A stretch of DNA of 64,000 nt from Cyclaneusma minus (lineage: Eukaryota > Ascomycota > Leotiomycetes > Marthamycetales > Marthamycetaceae). Below are positions 50,532 through 61,445 of the stretch, piece after piece (position 1 is the first letter of the stretch; the number at the start of each line of letters is the position of its first letter). The DNA lies in NCBI GenBank assembly GCA_037179335.1, contig JAKZHN010000001.1, positions 1,736,001 to 1,800,000 on the forward strand. Reading direction: 5' to 3'. The position numbers and the translations under genes are program-made. The notes beneath the pieces are model-generated. The model saw only the letters and a list, made by a program, of their open reading frames with translations, searched no databases and was not told the DNA's origin.

Positions 50532-50746
50532 TATTTAATCAGCTGCAGTAAAAACCTTAGGCATTAAAATAGCAGCCAAAATAGCCCATGCCTATATAGC
50601 TGCTATTAATGCCAAAATTTGAAAATGGCTTCAAAAAGAACGGCGACAAGCCAGCCTTCATTTTTTAAATATAATTAATAGTATATTAATAAACCCTAAA
50701 TCGCACGTGCAATTTATCTCACCCCTTTACCCTTAGTAAACCAATA
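50532..50746 (+). repeat. 3' LTR of inner Copia-like element
   Basis: 215 bp, beginning TATTTAATCAGCTGCAG, which is the TGTTTGACC end after G-to-A and C-to-T changes. It pairs with 38724-38938. Confidence 0.75.
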
Positions 50747-50751
50747 TTACG

Positions 50752-51254
50752 AAAAGCATTTTAATTTTTAAAATCTTAGCTATAATATTAAATACTAATA
50801 TAGCAATTTTAATTAGCTCTGTTTTTAATTTAATTACCCTTTAGCTAAATATATTTAATATATTTATTATTATTTATATAAATAATTATAATTTTTATAA
50901 ATCTTTAATTAAGCTAAAAACAACTATAAAAAAGCATTTAATAATAAATATTTTGCATTTAAAGCAAAGCTATAAAAAAAAATCCAAAAAATCAGGTAAA
51001 TTAATAGCAAAAATAATTCAATAAATGCTTTTACCAAAGCTGCTTTTAATAAAGCCTTGGAAAAATTGTTAAATACAAATAAAACCATTATTAAAATAAA
51101 AAACTAAGTAAAAAAAAAAACTAAGTAAAAAAAAAGCTTTAAAAAAGCCGAACTTTTAGGAAATTATAATAGAAAAAGATTTTAAAGCCATTATTTAATT
51201 AAATACCAATATTAGCAATTGGCCAGCTTTTATTATAAAATAAAAAACTCCCAA
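50752..51254 (+). pseudogene. 3' end of outer Copia-like pol (RNase H C-terminus)
   Basis: It repeats about 50050-50530 with RIP-type differences and supplies the RNase H C-terminal part missing at 38723. At first sight it looks like a 0.72-kb tandem duplication; the nested insertion explains it without a duplication event. Confidence 0.7.
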
Positions 51255-51481
51255 TATTTAACCAATTATAGCAAAAGCCTTAAGCACTTATAAATGGCCA
51301 TAATAGCCCGTGCTCACGCAGCTGGCGCAGCGCTATTGCTAGCGCCAAAAGCCGGAAATGGCTTTAAAAAAAGTGCTGGCAATAAGCCAGCCTTTTTTTT
51401 TAACTATAATTAACAAGTATACTAATAACCCCAAATCGCACGTGCATTTTATCTCACCCGTTTACCTTTAGTAAACCAATA
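51255..51481 (+). repeat. 3' LTR of outer Copia-like element
   Basis: 227 bp, partner of 24837-25064. It shares the GC-rich core (CACGCAGCTGGCGCAGCGCT region) that is absent from the inner LTR pair. Confidence 0.75.
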
Positions 51482-51668
51482 AATTGGCTTTCAAATAAAA
51501 TAAAATGCATTTTTCAAGCAATTTTACCAAAACAATTACATTTCGGGCTATATTTAAGCTTTTTTAATAAAAAAAACTTTGTTAAAAAGCCAGTTCTTTG
51601 GAATTTATTAGTATGGAGGCCAATATAAATTATATATATTTTATTGTGGCAAAAGATTCGAAAGTATC

Positions 51669-51777
51669 AATTTTATTACGGGGCGGTGCACGGGCCACCG
51701 CTTCGCGGCTGCGCTATTCCCAATCCGGGAATTTTTTTCCGCGATTTTAAAATCCCAGGAGCGATTTAGCCAGCCCC
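51669..51777 (-). repeat. Right terminal inverted repeat (109 bp)
   Basis: Reverse complement of the left repeat at 24608-24716, same length, about six to eight mismatches. It is followed directly by TATATATATA and then normal-composition DNA. Confidence 0.88.
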
Positions 51778-53614
51778 TATATATATAGGTACATCATGAA
51801 TTGGGTACGGGCCGTCCGGACAGATGCAAGAGCCTTGTACGGCAGTCGAAGGACAGCCTCTGAGAGCATCATCATCGTCCTTATATCATAGGCGGGAACG
51901 TGCCACACTGTTGTTACCGCGTGTGACGCCGTGCATGGCGCCCTATGGGCAGCACCAATGGAAGACCTGGTCAACTTGCTGGGAGGGCGACGAATGCAGC
52001 AGGTGACAAGACTGCGATATGTGGAGGGGACTGGATTGAGGATCTCAAATTCGACGACTCGAAACGCGGGAGGGTGGAAGCGTTGTCGAAAGGAGAGCCC
52101 AGCGTCAATGCGTGAGTTGTGACGGAGGCCGCCGCTGCCGGCAGACCCCCCGCTTTTGGCTTGCAGAACATGAAGCGCTGCCGGCTAGGTGTGCATGGCA
52201 TCAACTTTCTATGCCGCCATACTAGCTATGTGGCTGCTGCCGCCCAGCCGTCGAACACCTTCTTCTCGTCATATATGTTTCGTCCAGATAGGCAGACACG
52301 CTTACACGCCAGATCTTGACGCACGTATGTTGATGCAACGCGCTTGTTATGAAGGACCGAATTGCAAATCTGAGTAAGTGCTAGTCTCTTTTCGACCGGT
52401 CTCAATGTTGTTGGCATGTTTTGCCCGTTTCGACTGTGAAGACCCACGTTGAGGGGTTTTTGGGGCTATGTGGGGTTCTACGAACATACATCATTACCGG
52501 GAGTTAGTACATGTAGGTTGGCAAAAGCCTGCTGCCGGGGTAATAGCGTGCTACTAGGCCATCAATGATCCATCAAATCTATGTCCCGGCCGTTCATGCC
52601 AGATCAGCCAATGGTGGCCGTGGATTCAGCTCCGCCGGGCTTGAGCACGAGCACAGCATTGGCTGCTTTGCTCACGCGGTTGCCCCAGGGGCCCGCGCGG
52701 AGAGAATTTATACGCGCTGCAGATGGGGACTACTTGGAGTATCGATCAGCGATTCATGACTCTCCGCCTCCCCACAAGTCTGAGGGCTGGTCCTGGCAAT
52801 CCACAATGCCGACGAGTACCGACCGATGTCGAAGCTCAACGAAGTTTGCTGAGGACAGTGTCCGTGTTTTCAAGTTCGCATCTTCGGAGGGGCAACTTTC
52901 AATGTGATCGTGGAACAAGAGATCATGGAGGGCGGAGTCACAGTGCTGGGCGAACCTTCGTGGCCTGCTAGGCCGTGGTAGACAGGCTTCTAGACGTCTT
53001 CTAGCCCCGGCCAGGGTCTTCCCAGCTACGACATCGCCGCCGTGACCTACCAGAGGCCAGCGACCGGTGACGTGCCCGCAAAATAAAGTCTAGGCTAAAG
53101 AAAGGCCAGGGATCCGGCCAGGTGGAGAGCTTGCAGCCAAGCCTCCGTTCTCGCAAGAGGCCTGTGGTCCAGCGTGGAAAGCCCATTCTCCTCGGAAGCC
53201 AAGTAGTGGCCTGGTCAAATACAAAATCTTTTGCGCTTGCTCTTTTCTTCTCTCTTACATACAACTTTTACCATTTCCATTACCCAACGGCCATCCCAAG
53301 AATCTGATGCTACTCTCTGCTTATCCCTTTTCGTTACACAAGCCCTGCGTCCATCAGCCTCTAGTCCAGTCCTTCCCATTACTTGCATAGGTTCGCGGAG
53401 TGGTCATCACTTCCCTGGAGTAGCACTTCCGTAAAGTATTCACAGGCTTCAAGTCTCCACTGAAGTGCCAGACTTCAGTGCATCTCCAGCGGACGAAGCT
53501 GCCTGTATCTTAACAGACGCGGGCTATTACGATCGGGGGAAGGCCCTGTCAGGGTGTACTGTGGAGCAAGTCCGATTTTACCATCAAAGTCCCAAGAAAC
53601 CCTCTCTGAAAGCA
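51778..53614 (+). promoter_or_regulatory. Upstream region of the bZIP gene, no supported gene
   Basis: About 1.8 kb of normal composition separates the transposon block from the bZIP start. Open frames are short and unrecognisable. A CT-rich tract (about 53235-53300) suggests a transcription start nearby. An ATG at 53307 opens a 27-codon frame ending at 53390, a possible upstream ORF in the leader. Confidence 0.5.
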
Positions 53615-54941
53615 ATGGCAGACGAAATGTCTATCGACAAGAAAGAGCCTATTCGTGAGGGCTCAGGCGAGTCCATGACCTCAACGCCAGATGCTGAGCC
53701 CAGCGCCGCCACTCCCCAGGAGCCTAGCCAGCAGAAGCGTAAAGGAGGTCGAAAGCCCGTACGTTATTGACACTCAGAATCGCATGACTTTACCTAACAG
53801 ATGTGTCAGATCTATGCTACTTCAGAAGAACGCAAGCAGCGCAACCGTCAAGCTCAAGCTGCCTTCAGAGAGCGTCGGACTGAGTATATCAAGCAGTTGG
53901 AAGAAACCATCCGGGTCCATGAGACCAATCTTCACAACTTGCAGACCGCTCACCGAAGTGCTGCTGATGAATGTCTCATGCTAAGATACAAGAACTCTCT
54001 TCTTGAACGCATCTTGCTAGAGAAAGGCAAGCTTCAAGTATGTCCTCAGCTCTGCACACCTTCTAACAGGTAAACAGGTATCGACGTTCAAGCTGAATTG
54101 CGGGCAAAGACGGGAAGCCCTGCTCTGGGCCCAACCCATGTGGCACCCAACATGGCTCAACCGCCTACTGCTCAGCGTGCTATTATGAACAGACACCACC
54201 AAGCACGCCGCTCTGTCTCCAACATTGCACCCAAACTCGAGCCTGGAATGCAGACAAACCCCAGCGCCTCCATCCATAGCCTCCAATCTCCTCGATCACA
54301 CCAATCCGGACCTTCGCCGCCGTCCCACGCTTCATCTCCAACAGCTCACTCACCAGGTTTCCAAGGTGTCATGACGCCACCGGCCTCGGAGACCCAAGTC
54401 CCTCGCTTGCAACAACCCATGAAGCCACCAATGTCCAGAGGTATGCCAGGAGGAAACGTTCGGATGATGCCTCCAATGAAGACACAAGGTAGTGGAGCAC
54501 CAAGTAGCATGGGTGGTCACCAGGGCTACTACCCATCGCCCTTCTCAAACCACATTGAGCAACTCGGCAAGCTGACCCGCCCCCTCCTCCCCCTAATTTC
54601 CTTCATAGAGCTATGTTCGTCCTAGATTGATTTTCGTGCGTACAGAGCAGGAATACGATGCCCAACACGAAGTTGTCGATGAACAAGAAACCCCAACCCA
54701 CGATGGTGTGAACCACGGCCCCTCCTACCAGCGACCCTACGAGATGAACCGCGCTATGCAGCAACAGCAGCAAGGCGCGCAGGCGCAGACGCCGACTAGC
54801 ACAGATAACGGCCCAGGCTTCACATCGATGACTGATCTTATGAACCCGTATGACCCGATGCTGGATATGGACCCATTTGGGTTGTCTGCTAGCATGCACT
54901 TTCCTACGCAGTTCTCTTTTGACACTAGCTCCATGAGATAG
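53615..54941 (+). CDS. bZIP transcription factor, Yap/Pap1-type basic region
   Basis: Four exons, 53615-53758, 53810-54026, 54078-54566 and 54646-54941, encode 381 residues. Intron 1 is GT-AG (51 nt). Introns 2 (51 nt) and 3 (79 nt) start with GC, both in the context G|GCAAGC, and restore LLEKG-IDVQAEL and HIEQL-EQEYDAQ; no GT site nearby keeps the frame. The basic region KQRNRQAQAAFRERR (57-71) has the N-x2-A-Q-x2-F-R signature of Yap/Pap1 factors, which bind TTAC-type half sites. The zipper follows with leucines near L75 onward. The rest is Pro/Ser/Gln-rich, with a polyglutamine run and an acidic end (DPMLDMDPFG) that may activate transcription. The start is the ATG at 53615; the frame upstream has no other ATG. 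The redox-type Cys-rich domain of Yap1 is not seen, so an oxidative-stress role is not implied. Confidence 0.9.
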
Positions 54942-56125
54942 GCATTACGTTTCGATACCCAGGCGTTTTTCCTGGCGTTATTCGGACTCGGGGATGGGAA
55001 AAGTATGATGGAAAAGTTGGAAGAGGCGCTTTCTGGTCAGGTGGATGTTTACTTGGTGAGGTTGAAAATTTTGTACATAGGCACAGAACGATTTTGTTTT
55101 GCAGAGGTGGGTTTTGCAATGGCATGAGGAAGTTATGCTCTCTTGGGTATCCGTTCAGCAAATTCAGTGTTTGTGCGTGCAGTTTCGAATCATAGACTTC
55201 GATTCGGCATTCCCTTGGAGGATCAAGGCTTATGTCGGAAGCAAAGTTATAATTGAGGGTTGAACACCACCTTTCTACACCCTTTCCTAGAAAAATTCTA
55301 GCCCGTGCCACCCCTCTAGCGTTGCGATAAAATACTCTAGTCGCTGTTGCCCTCTCTCCTGAGAAGGGGTAGGAGAGGCAGTTTTTAACCCTCAATTAGC
55401 CAAGTCCCTCAATCTCAACCTCTGCCAAAAAAACAAAAAAAAAACCAAAAAAAAAAAAACAATGTGGGTCTAGATGGACAGCACGACATCAGTACAGACT
55501 GGCCACTGGAATTGGATATGTACCCAATGTTGAGCTGTTTGAAACACCGCCATGTTGCTCCTTGTCAGTTTGACAGCTCGAAGCTCCTTGTTTGAAGAGC
55601 TCTAAGCTCCTTGTCTTAGCTCGTTATGAAAATCCTTGAATCTAAGCGCTTTGAAGCTAGTCTTTATCTTAGGTCTTTATCCTTAGCTTAGACAATTGGC
55701 TGCCCTATTATAAATAGGACATTCAGCTCCATTTGGAATCTAGATCAATTCCTACATTCCTGACTGGACCCTTGACACTTGATGCTCACCTTCAACCTCC
55801 ATTTACAATTCTACACAGAGTTTCTGGGATTTCTTCCTACGCGTGGTTGGCGACAGCTACTTGCTTCTCACGAGCGACTTGCCTGCTTGAGGCAGCGAGG
55901 CTTAGTACGTCTGGAAAATCAAGTTTCCAAGCCAAAGAAGATTTAGCACTCAATTCTCGTGCGCAAGCCAGAGGAGACAAGTCGCTTGCGGGAGCCTAGT
56001 CGCGTCGCCTACCACGCAGTGGTGAGAAAAACGAAAGGACTCACAATCAGATTCATATCTCAAGACTCAACCTCTCCCGTCTGCCACCAGTCCCTGGATC
56101 CATCCAAAACCCCAGTCCCCAGAAA
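54942..56125 (+). other. Intergenic region and promoter of the MYND gene
   Basis: 1.2 kb without a supported gene. It has an A-rich low-complexity run at about 55424-55461, a cluster of AGCTCCTTGT direct repeats at about 55550-55620, and a TATAAATA at 55709-55716 that may serve the MYND gene, whose ATG lies 410 bp on. Confidence 0.5.
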
Positions 56126-57594
56126 ATGGATGAAGTACTCACCCCAGTGCTCGCCCTCAAACAAGGCGCCTGTTTCTCGTGCTGGCAACACGTCGAAAAG
56201 TCCCCCACTCAAGAATTGAGAAGGTGCAGCGCGTGCAAACGCGTCTCCTACTGTTCGCCAGAATGCCAAAAGAAGGACTGGAACAATAGCCACAAGAAGA
56301 CGTGTAAATTTCTCAAAGTATCCAATGAACTGAAGACGCCGACGTCGTCTGTTGGAAGGAATTGGGAAATTCTCTTCAAAGAAAAGGTAATACCCAGTGG
56401 CGATCGATTCGCTGGCAATTTTGCTAATACTACCTACATCATTGAACAGCTCAGCGAATTCCAGGCTCATACATTTAGGAACCCAACCTTTGACGAGAAT
56501 CAGAAACGACTCATCCTGTAAGTCCAAACATACTGCCGGCAGACATCCTCCCAATATCCTCGACATAAACACTAACAAACGCCAGCTACGAACCTTTCTG
56601 CTCTCACTGTTACCGACGACAATCTCAACTTCACAGTCCCTCTAGTCTGAACAACTGCCAAAGGTGCCGAATCGCCTCCTTCTGCCGCGAATGTCCCCAA
56701 ACCCACCACACCTCCGAATGCTACGACTTCCACATCCTCGCCAATGACGAGCTATGGCGAATTAAGTATAATGAGGAAGAAAAGGCCTACAACAAGCCTC
56801 TCAGCAAATCCATCATAGCACTGCCCCCAATCCCCCGGGACACCTATATCCCCCTCTCTTCCGCCTCCAGCTGGTTCGATTACTACATTCGCATATCCGC
56901 CCAAGCTCCGCGCGGTTATCCCTTTGGTGTCACGTCCGACCTCCAGCCAGTAACCCCCCAGATACTTTCCGACTGGGTGGGCGCAGGCCACCTTCGTGTC
57001 GGAACGCAAACCGCCACATTCACGACAACCATTCTCGCTGCCCTCGAAACGCTCTTCCCAGACCTCAGCAACCGCATAATCCTCAACCTGCACCTCGTAG
57101 GCGCCAGCATATTTGAAATGGAAATTCTCGGAATCTTCGAACAACTGATGCATCTCCTGCCCGCTTCAAGGCATCTCCACGTATCGCTCATCGGCCCCGA
57201 AGTCGCTCCTCCGAACAGCCCCCTGGAGAAGGAGCAATTATTCAAGATGAGGTGCTGTGCTAGCTGCACCTCTCAGGGCCGCACACACACAATGATTATT
57301 TTCCGCGGCACGTATCATGAGTATGTGGTGGAAACAGATGATTATGAAAAGCCGGACCTAGCAGTCGCCTTCCACAGCGGCTTTTCGCAGGAAGCTCAGG
57401 AGCAGTGGAAGCCGACGCTGGAGTGGCTTGTGAACAAGGCGGAATTTCCGACGTTGTTCACAACGTACAATAAACGGGAGCTGGAGCAGGAGACGGCGAT
57501 TTTGAAGGGTATGGGGTCGAGGTTTGTGAAAGGGGGAGGAAAACAAGTGGAAGTCGCTGTGTCCATTTCTAGAGCCGATGGGTTCGGCGGATAA
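56126..57594 (+). CDS. MSS51-like MYND zinc-finger protein
   Basis: Two exons, 56126-56517 and 56586-57594, encode 466 residues. The 68-nt intron has donor GTAAGT and acceptor CAG and joins RLIL to YEPFC. A MYND finger is clear near residues 16-60: CFSC, CSAC, YCSPEC and HKKTC. A second Cys/His cluster follows the intron (FCSHC ... CQRC ... FCREC ... HTSEC). The C-terminal half matches the MSS51-like C-terminal domain: LNLHLVGAS, LIGPEV, YHEYV, PDLAVAFHSGF, WKPTLEWL and FTTYN. Yeast Mss51 controls mitochondrial COX1 translation, but fungi carry many paralogues of this domain and no clear mitochondrial presequence is visible here, so the role is open. The gene reads in the same direction as its neighbours. 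Confidence 0.88.
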
Positions 57595-58454
57595 CAATGT
57601 TTACTACCTGAATCAGTATCGGTATATCATTGGGGGCAAGAAGGCCAGGGATGCGCCCACTATGTCCAAGGGTCCGGAGTCTTGATTCGGTGAAGTACGG
57701 ATGGAAGTGGACTGGAGTTAGTTGGTCGGTACCATACACTAGCCAGCGCAGTTCTGACGTCCCAGGCTTATGAAATGTCCATAATTCAAGGCTATGTTCA
57801 AGTTGCGATGGTATTTGTTGGCTTGTCCAAAAATCCTCGTTGTATATGATTGTGTTCTTCGATAGGGATTTGTCATCCTCGAACACGCAAGCCCCTTTCC
57901 ACAGCGTCATCTCCCTTGCAGGCCGTAATTTCCACAGCACATCTACTTATCCCCCAGCCATTTTCACCCAGGCGGTGCTTCCATGGCCAGCATCTCGGAT
58001 TTAGAAAGCCTTTCTCAATAGTCGTTCTTTCGCCTATCGGCAGAAGCGAGGCTACACATTCATAGTAGCCTCGTAAGTCGTGGCGGGTGTGGCTGAGCCC
58101 GCACTGATCACCCCACCATCGACGAAGTCCGTTTGAGCTTTTTTGGGGAGCAACAGGACCTGCAGGGATTCCAGCCGCTGCGTAATTTGTCCAACAACCA
58201 AACAACACTACTACTGCCATTGAACGCGCATCATCCAATTCCCAATCTCAGTCCCGTTTTTTCGGCGTCCAAGAATACTCACTTTTCCGATCTCTGGTCT
58301 TCTTCCCCCGAACAGTAACCTTTGCGAAAAATCCTAAGTCGGGACAATTTGTTGGGAGCTTGCGAAGAGAGACTACATACGTAGCTGGGGATCTTGATAC
58401 ATAGCTTCGTACCTGTTTGCATGCGAGCTTAGCAGCTCCCGTGGCAAGACGGCC
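57595..58454 (+). other. Intergenic region and promoter of the ARM-repeat gene
   Basis: 860 bp with no recognisable gene. An inverted CTAC(G)TA element occurs near 58373-58384 (ACTACATACGTAGCTG). Short frames on both strands have no domain content. Confidence 0.45.
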
Positions 58455-61445
58455 ATGCTGCCATCCGAAGATAAAAATGAGCACGACACCAACATTCACC
58501 ACCGAATACCCCGCGATGCCCCGCCGAAGCCCGCTACCACGCCAGAAGACAGAGACGACGACGAGCCGGATCCGATGATGGAGAGCGTGACGAGCATTTT
58601 CGTGTTGGAGGAGGAGAAGAGCGAGGAGGAGGGAGAGGGGGAGGGAGAGGTGGTTGATGTCGAGGATCGGAAGAAGCGGCTTGATCGCTTGAAGACGCTG
58701 AAGCCGACGCTGGAGCAGCTGTGGTGGTCCAATTCAAATTATATGGCTGCTGCTGCGGAGAAGCTGGCTGATGGGAGTCGAGACCGTAAGTGGGATCGGG
58801 AGTCCTGCCATTGTTCTTTTTGCTCGTCGCTTGCTTCACATATCATAGCCCTGCTCTACCCTTCCATACGCTTCTCGAAACACGATCAAGAACATCACTG
58901 GACATCAAAGCAGGGGAACAAGTCCACACAGTCAACCAGCCGCCCTCCAATTCGTGTCATCATACTGCCTGACCGTTTCCTCTCGTCTCTTATGCATTTT
59001 CATGGTCACGTGACTAGGCTAACACAGACATCCAGCAAAATGGCGTGTACCTCTCGGAGAAGCCGGCATCGTAGATTTCTTTCTCAGCATTGTGAATTTG
59101 CAGGGTCTCGACAAAACCCTGAAAGTCCATGTCCTTCGAATAATAGGCAATTCTTGTGCCGATACAGGTCTGTCGTCTCTGCTCCAACACGACATACATA
59201 CTGGACACCTCTGCTGACTATTCCCAGATTCTAATAGAGAACGTGTTGTGTCTCATAACCATCTCCCTGGTATCATTCGTCAATTGAAAGAAACGCCATT
59301 TCTGCCCTTTGTCATTCCCGTAATCCACAACATCTGTGTCGACTATGGTAGGTGACTATGTCCGGGCGAGATGAAGAACAAGTTACTGATCTTCCGTAGA
59401 ACCTGCACAAAAGCAAGCATCTGAGGCTGGCCTCAGCAAAGAACTGATCGAGCTAGCTTCAAGTCCTAGATTTGGCGAAAGTAGAGCCTTCTTGGGTTAT
59501 ATATGCAGACTGTTAGATCTCATGGTCGTCCAACGTGAGCTCTACTTCCTCACCTATCTTCGTCAATCTCATCACTGACACATAAATAGCCGGAGAGCTG
59601 GAGCGAGCCCCTGAAAACATAGCAACTGTTCTGTTCAACCTCGCAGTGGAAAGAGAAGCTCTCGACTTGGATGATTTCCTGGCTCTAATCGGTAGTGCCA
59701 TTCTCTACCTCGAACACGAACGCTTCCAAAAGGCGCTGGTCAAACATTCCTCATTGGACGTTATACTCACTCTGATGGACTCATATACCCGCTTTGACGA
59801 GTCTTCTGCCGCAATTGCATATCCATCTGGTGGTCGCCCCCCTGTCGATCAAGATGAGGCACGCTTACTTTCCCAGATGCGGGATACTGTCAACGTGGTA
59901 CTCTCTGATGTGTCTGCTCTGTCGGAATTTGCGGCAGCATACCCCATCAACAGTCCTATAGCCGCTTCATTGCGACGCTGGATCTCGAGTCCGCAGAAGC
60001 AACTGCAAGTGTGTGCATGCATCATGCTAGGAAACCTGGCTCGATCAGACCGGGTATGCGAAGAGTTTGTCCACAGCTCTGCCGTCCACCGCCCCCTAAT
60101 CAGCGTACTCTCCAACACCGACGATTCGCAACTCCTCCACGCCGCTCTAGGCTTCCTAAAGAACCTAGCCTTACCAGCGCGAAACAAGCAACCCCTAGGC
60201 GACGCCGGTCTCGTAGCCATCCTCCCCCGTCTCTGGAAACTGGAAACCCTCCCCCAAATCCAATACAATAGCATCTCCCTCGCCCGCCAACTCATAATCG
60301 GCAGCTACCCCAACGTCCGCCGCCTCTGCTCCCGCCTCTCCGAAGACCCCGACAGCCCCGCCTACGCCCGCTCCCAAATCTCCGTCCTCACATCCATCTT
60401 TGTCAAGTCGGACGCTGAGCCCATCAAAATGGAAATCGCACGTCTCCTCACCGCCATCTGCCGTGTCTACTGTTCTCCCGAAACGCAACTTCCAAGTCCG
60501 GAGAGCACGCGCATGTCATTCTTCGAAAGACATCCGGATATCGGCCGGCCGCTGAGCTACATGGTGGCGCAGAAGAAATGGCCAGTCGTGCGCTCCGAAG
60601 GCTGGTTCGTGTTTGCAATCATGGCACGCACGCCCGAAGGCGCACGCTGCGTCGAAGACCTCATGCATGATTTTGCAGTCTTCCAACCGCTTGTGGAACT
60701 GCTGACTGGGAAGTCTATCACAGACGTCAGTTCGAAAAACGAAGCTATGAGCCCGATGACTGCATACTACAACGCCATGAATCATAACAGTGCCAGGCCC
60801 TCGTCGAGGAGTTCTGCAAACTATCCTTACAACAATGGGAGTGCGAATGTGGGACAGAGTCCGGGAGGAAATAGCTATACTTTGAGTCCGGCTACGAGTC
60901 CGACTTATTCGGGAAGTTCGCCGAGCGCTATGATGCCGCCGCCGCCGATTAATACTGCGACATCGCCGAGTGCAAGTGGTGGGCATTTCGGCAACAATAA
61001 TGGTGCTAGTCCGAGCCCCAGTACTGCTTCCACATCGAGTCCGCAGCATACACGCATACTCAGCGCGGCCTCAGCTTCCATGCCGCCACCGCCTTTACCA
61101 TCTCACCCCTCCATGCCTTCGCCTCCCAACACCAACCCAGAACCTAGTGGCATGTCTCCCGAGGATACCGAGAAGATGGCTAGGATTGATAGGGAGAATG
61201 CACTGGTGCTGGTAAGTGAGTTGTTGAAAAACTGTGGTGAGCATATGGCGGTCATGCGACGCCATGTTTTTGAAGAGTTGTTGAGGGGGGGTGGGACGAT
61301 GCACTTGGATCAGAGGGAGATTAGGGAGAGGAGTGAGATGTTTGATAAGAGTGATGGGGGGGCGCTGAGGCCGGGGTTTGTGAGGAGGGGGAGTGGGGTT
61401 AGGTTGCGGAGTTTAGGGGGGAGGGATGTGGAGATGGAGGGGTGA
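58455..61445 (+). CDS. SmgGDS/RAP1GDS1-like armadillo-repeat protein
   Basis: Five exons, 58455-58785, 59036-59167, 59228-59347, 59400-59534 and 59590-61445, encode 857 residues; every junction has phase 1. Intron 1 (250 nt) is long for this genome; the others are 52-60 nt. After an acidic N-terminus (EEEKSEEEGEGEGE) come helical ARM-type repeats: PKWRVPLGEAGIVDFFLSIV, LKVHVLRIIGNSCAD, FVIPVIHNICVDY, APENIATVLFNLAVE, LQVCACIMLGNLARSD and LLHAALGFLKNLALP. This order matches proteins related to SmgGDS, which binds prenylated small GTPases (Rho/Rap types) and aids their exchange and transport. A Ser/Pro-rich insert (about residues 610-750, with MPPPPP-type runs) separates the repeats from a last helix (RENALVLVSELLKNCGEHM). 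The GTPase partner is unknown. Confidence 0.85.

Larger units (their letters stand above)
38724..50746 (+). mobile_element. Inner Copia-like LTR retrotransposon, internally deleted, split by Gypsy-2
   Basis: LTRs at 38724-38938 and 50532-50746 are both 215 bp and more like each other than like the outer pair. Flanking 5-mers are TTACT (38719-38723) and TTACG (50747-50751). After removing Gypsy-2 the element is only about 4.3 kb. Compared with the outer element it lacks roughly 2.4 kb of the 5' coding region (gag and early pol). It sits inside the RNase H region of the outer element. Confidence 0.7.
24837..51481 (+). mobile_element. Outer Copia-like LTR retrotransposon, split by two insertions
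   Basis: The LTRs are 24837-25064 (228 bp) and 51255-51481 (227 bp). They share a GC-rich core around GCGCAGCGCT that the inner pair lacks. Its own sequence is 25065-25392, 33172-38723 and 50752-51254, so about 6.8 kb with LTRs. Gypsy-1 interrupts the 5' part and the inner Copia-like element interrupts the RNase H region. The flanking 5-mers are CATTG (24832-24836) and AATTG (51482-51486), 4 of 5 identical. No frame is intact. Confidence 0.7.
24608..51777. mobile_element. 27-kb nested, RIP-degraded transposon block with terminal inverted repeats
   Basis: Composition drops abruptly to very high A+T and returns to normal exactly past the two inverted repeats. Inside, four retroelements can be separated by their LTRs and target duplications: outer Copia-like, Gypsy-1, inner Copia-like and Gypsy-2. 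Remaining sequence assigned to the outer TIR element is only about 24717-24836 and 51482-51668, so that element would be small and non-autonomous. The flank TATATATA (24600-24607) recurs at 51778-51785. Two solo copies of a short repeat in opposite orientation are the alternative explanation. Confidence 0.65.

Noticed and set aside
50050..51481. A 0.72-kb tandem duplication at the 3' end of the block
   Set aside because: The two LTR copies there belong to different pairs, so nested insertion explains the repetition better.
24608..51777. AT-rich block as mitochondrial DNA insertion
   Set aside because: It has LTRs, target duplications and retroelement protein relics, and no mitochondrial genes are seen.
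24608..51777. AT-rich block as a centromere core
   Set aside because: Centromeres of filamentous fungi can be RIP-degraded retroelements, but this block is short, fully explained by one nest and closely flanked by intact genes. Only CENP-A mapping would decide.
24608..51777. Starship-type giant element
   Set aside because: No tyrosine-recombinase captain gene or cargo genes are seen, and the interior is retroelements only.
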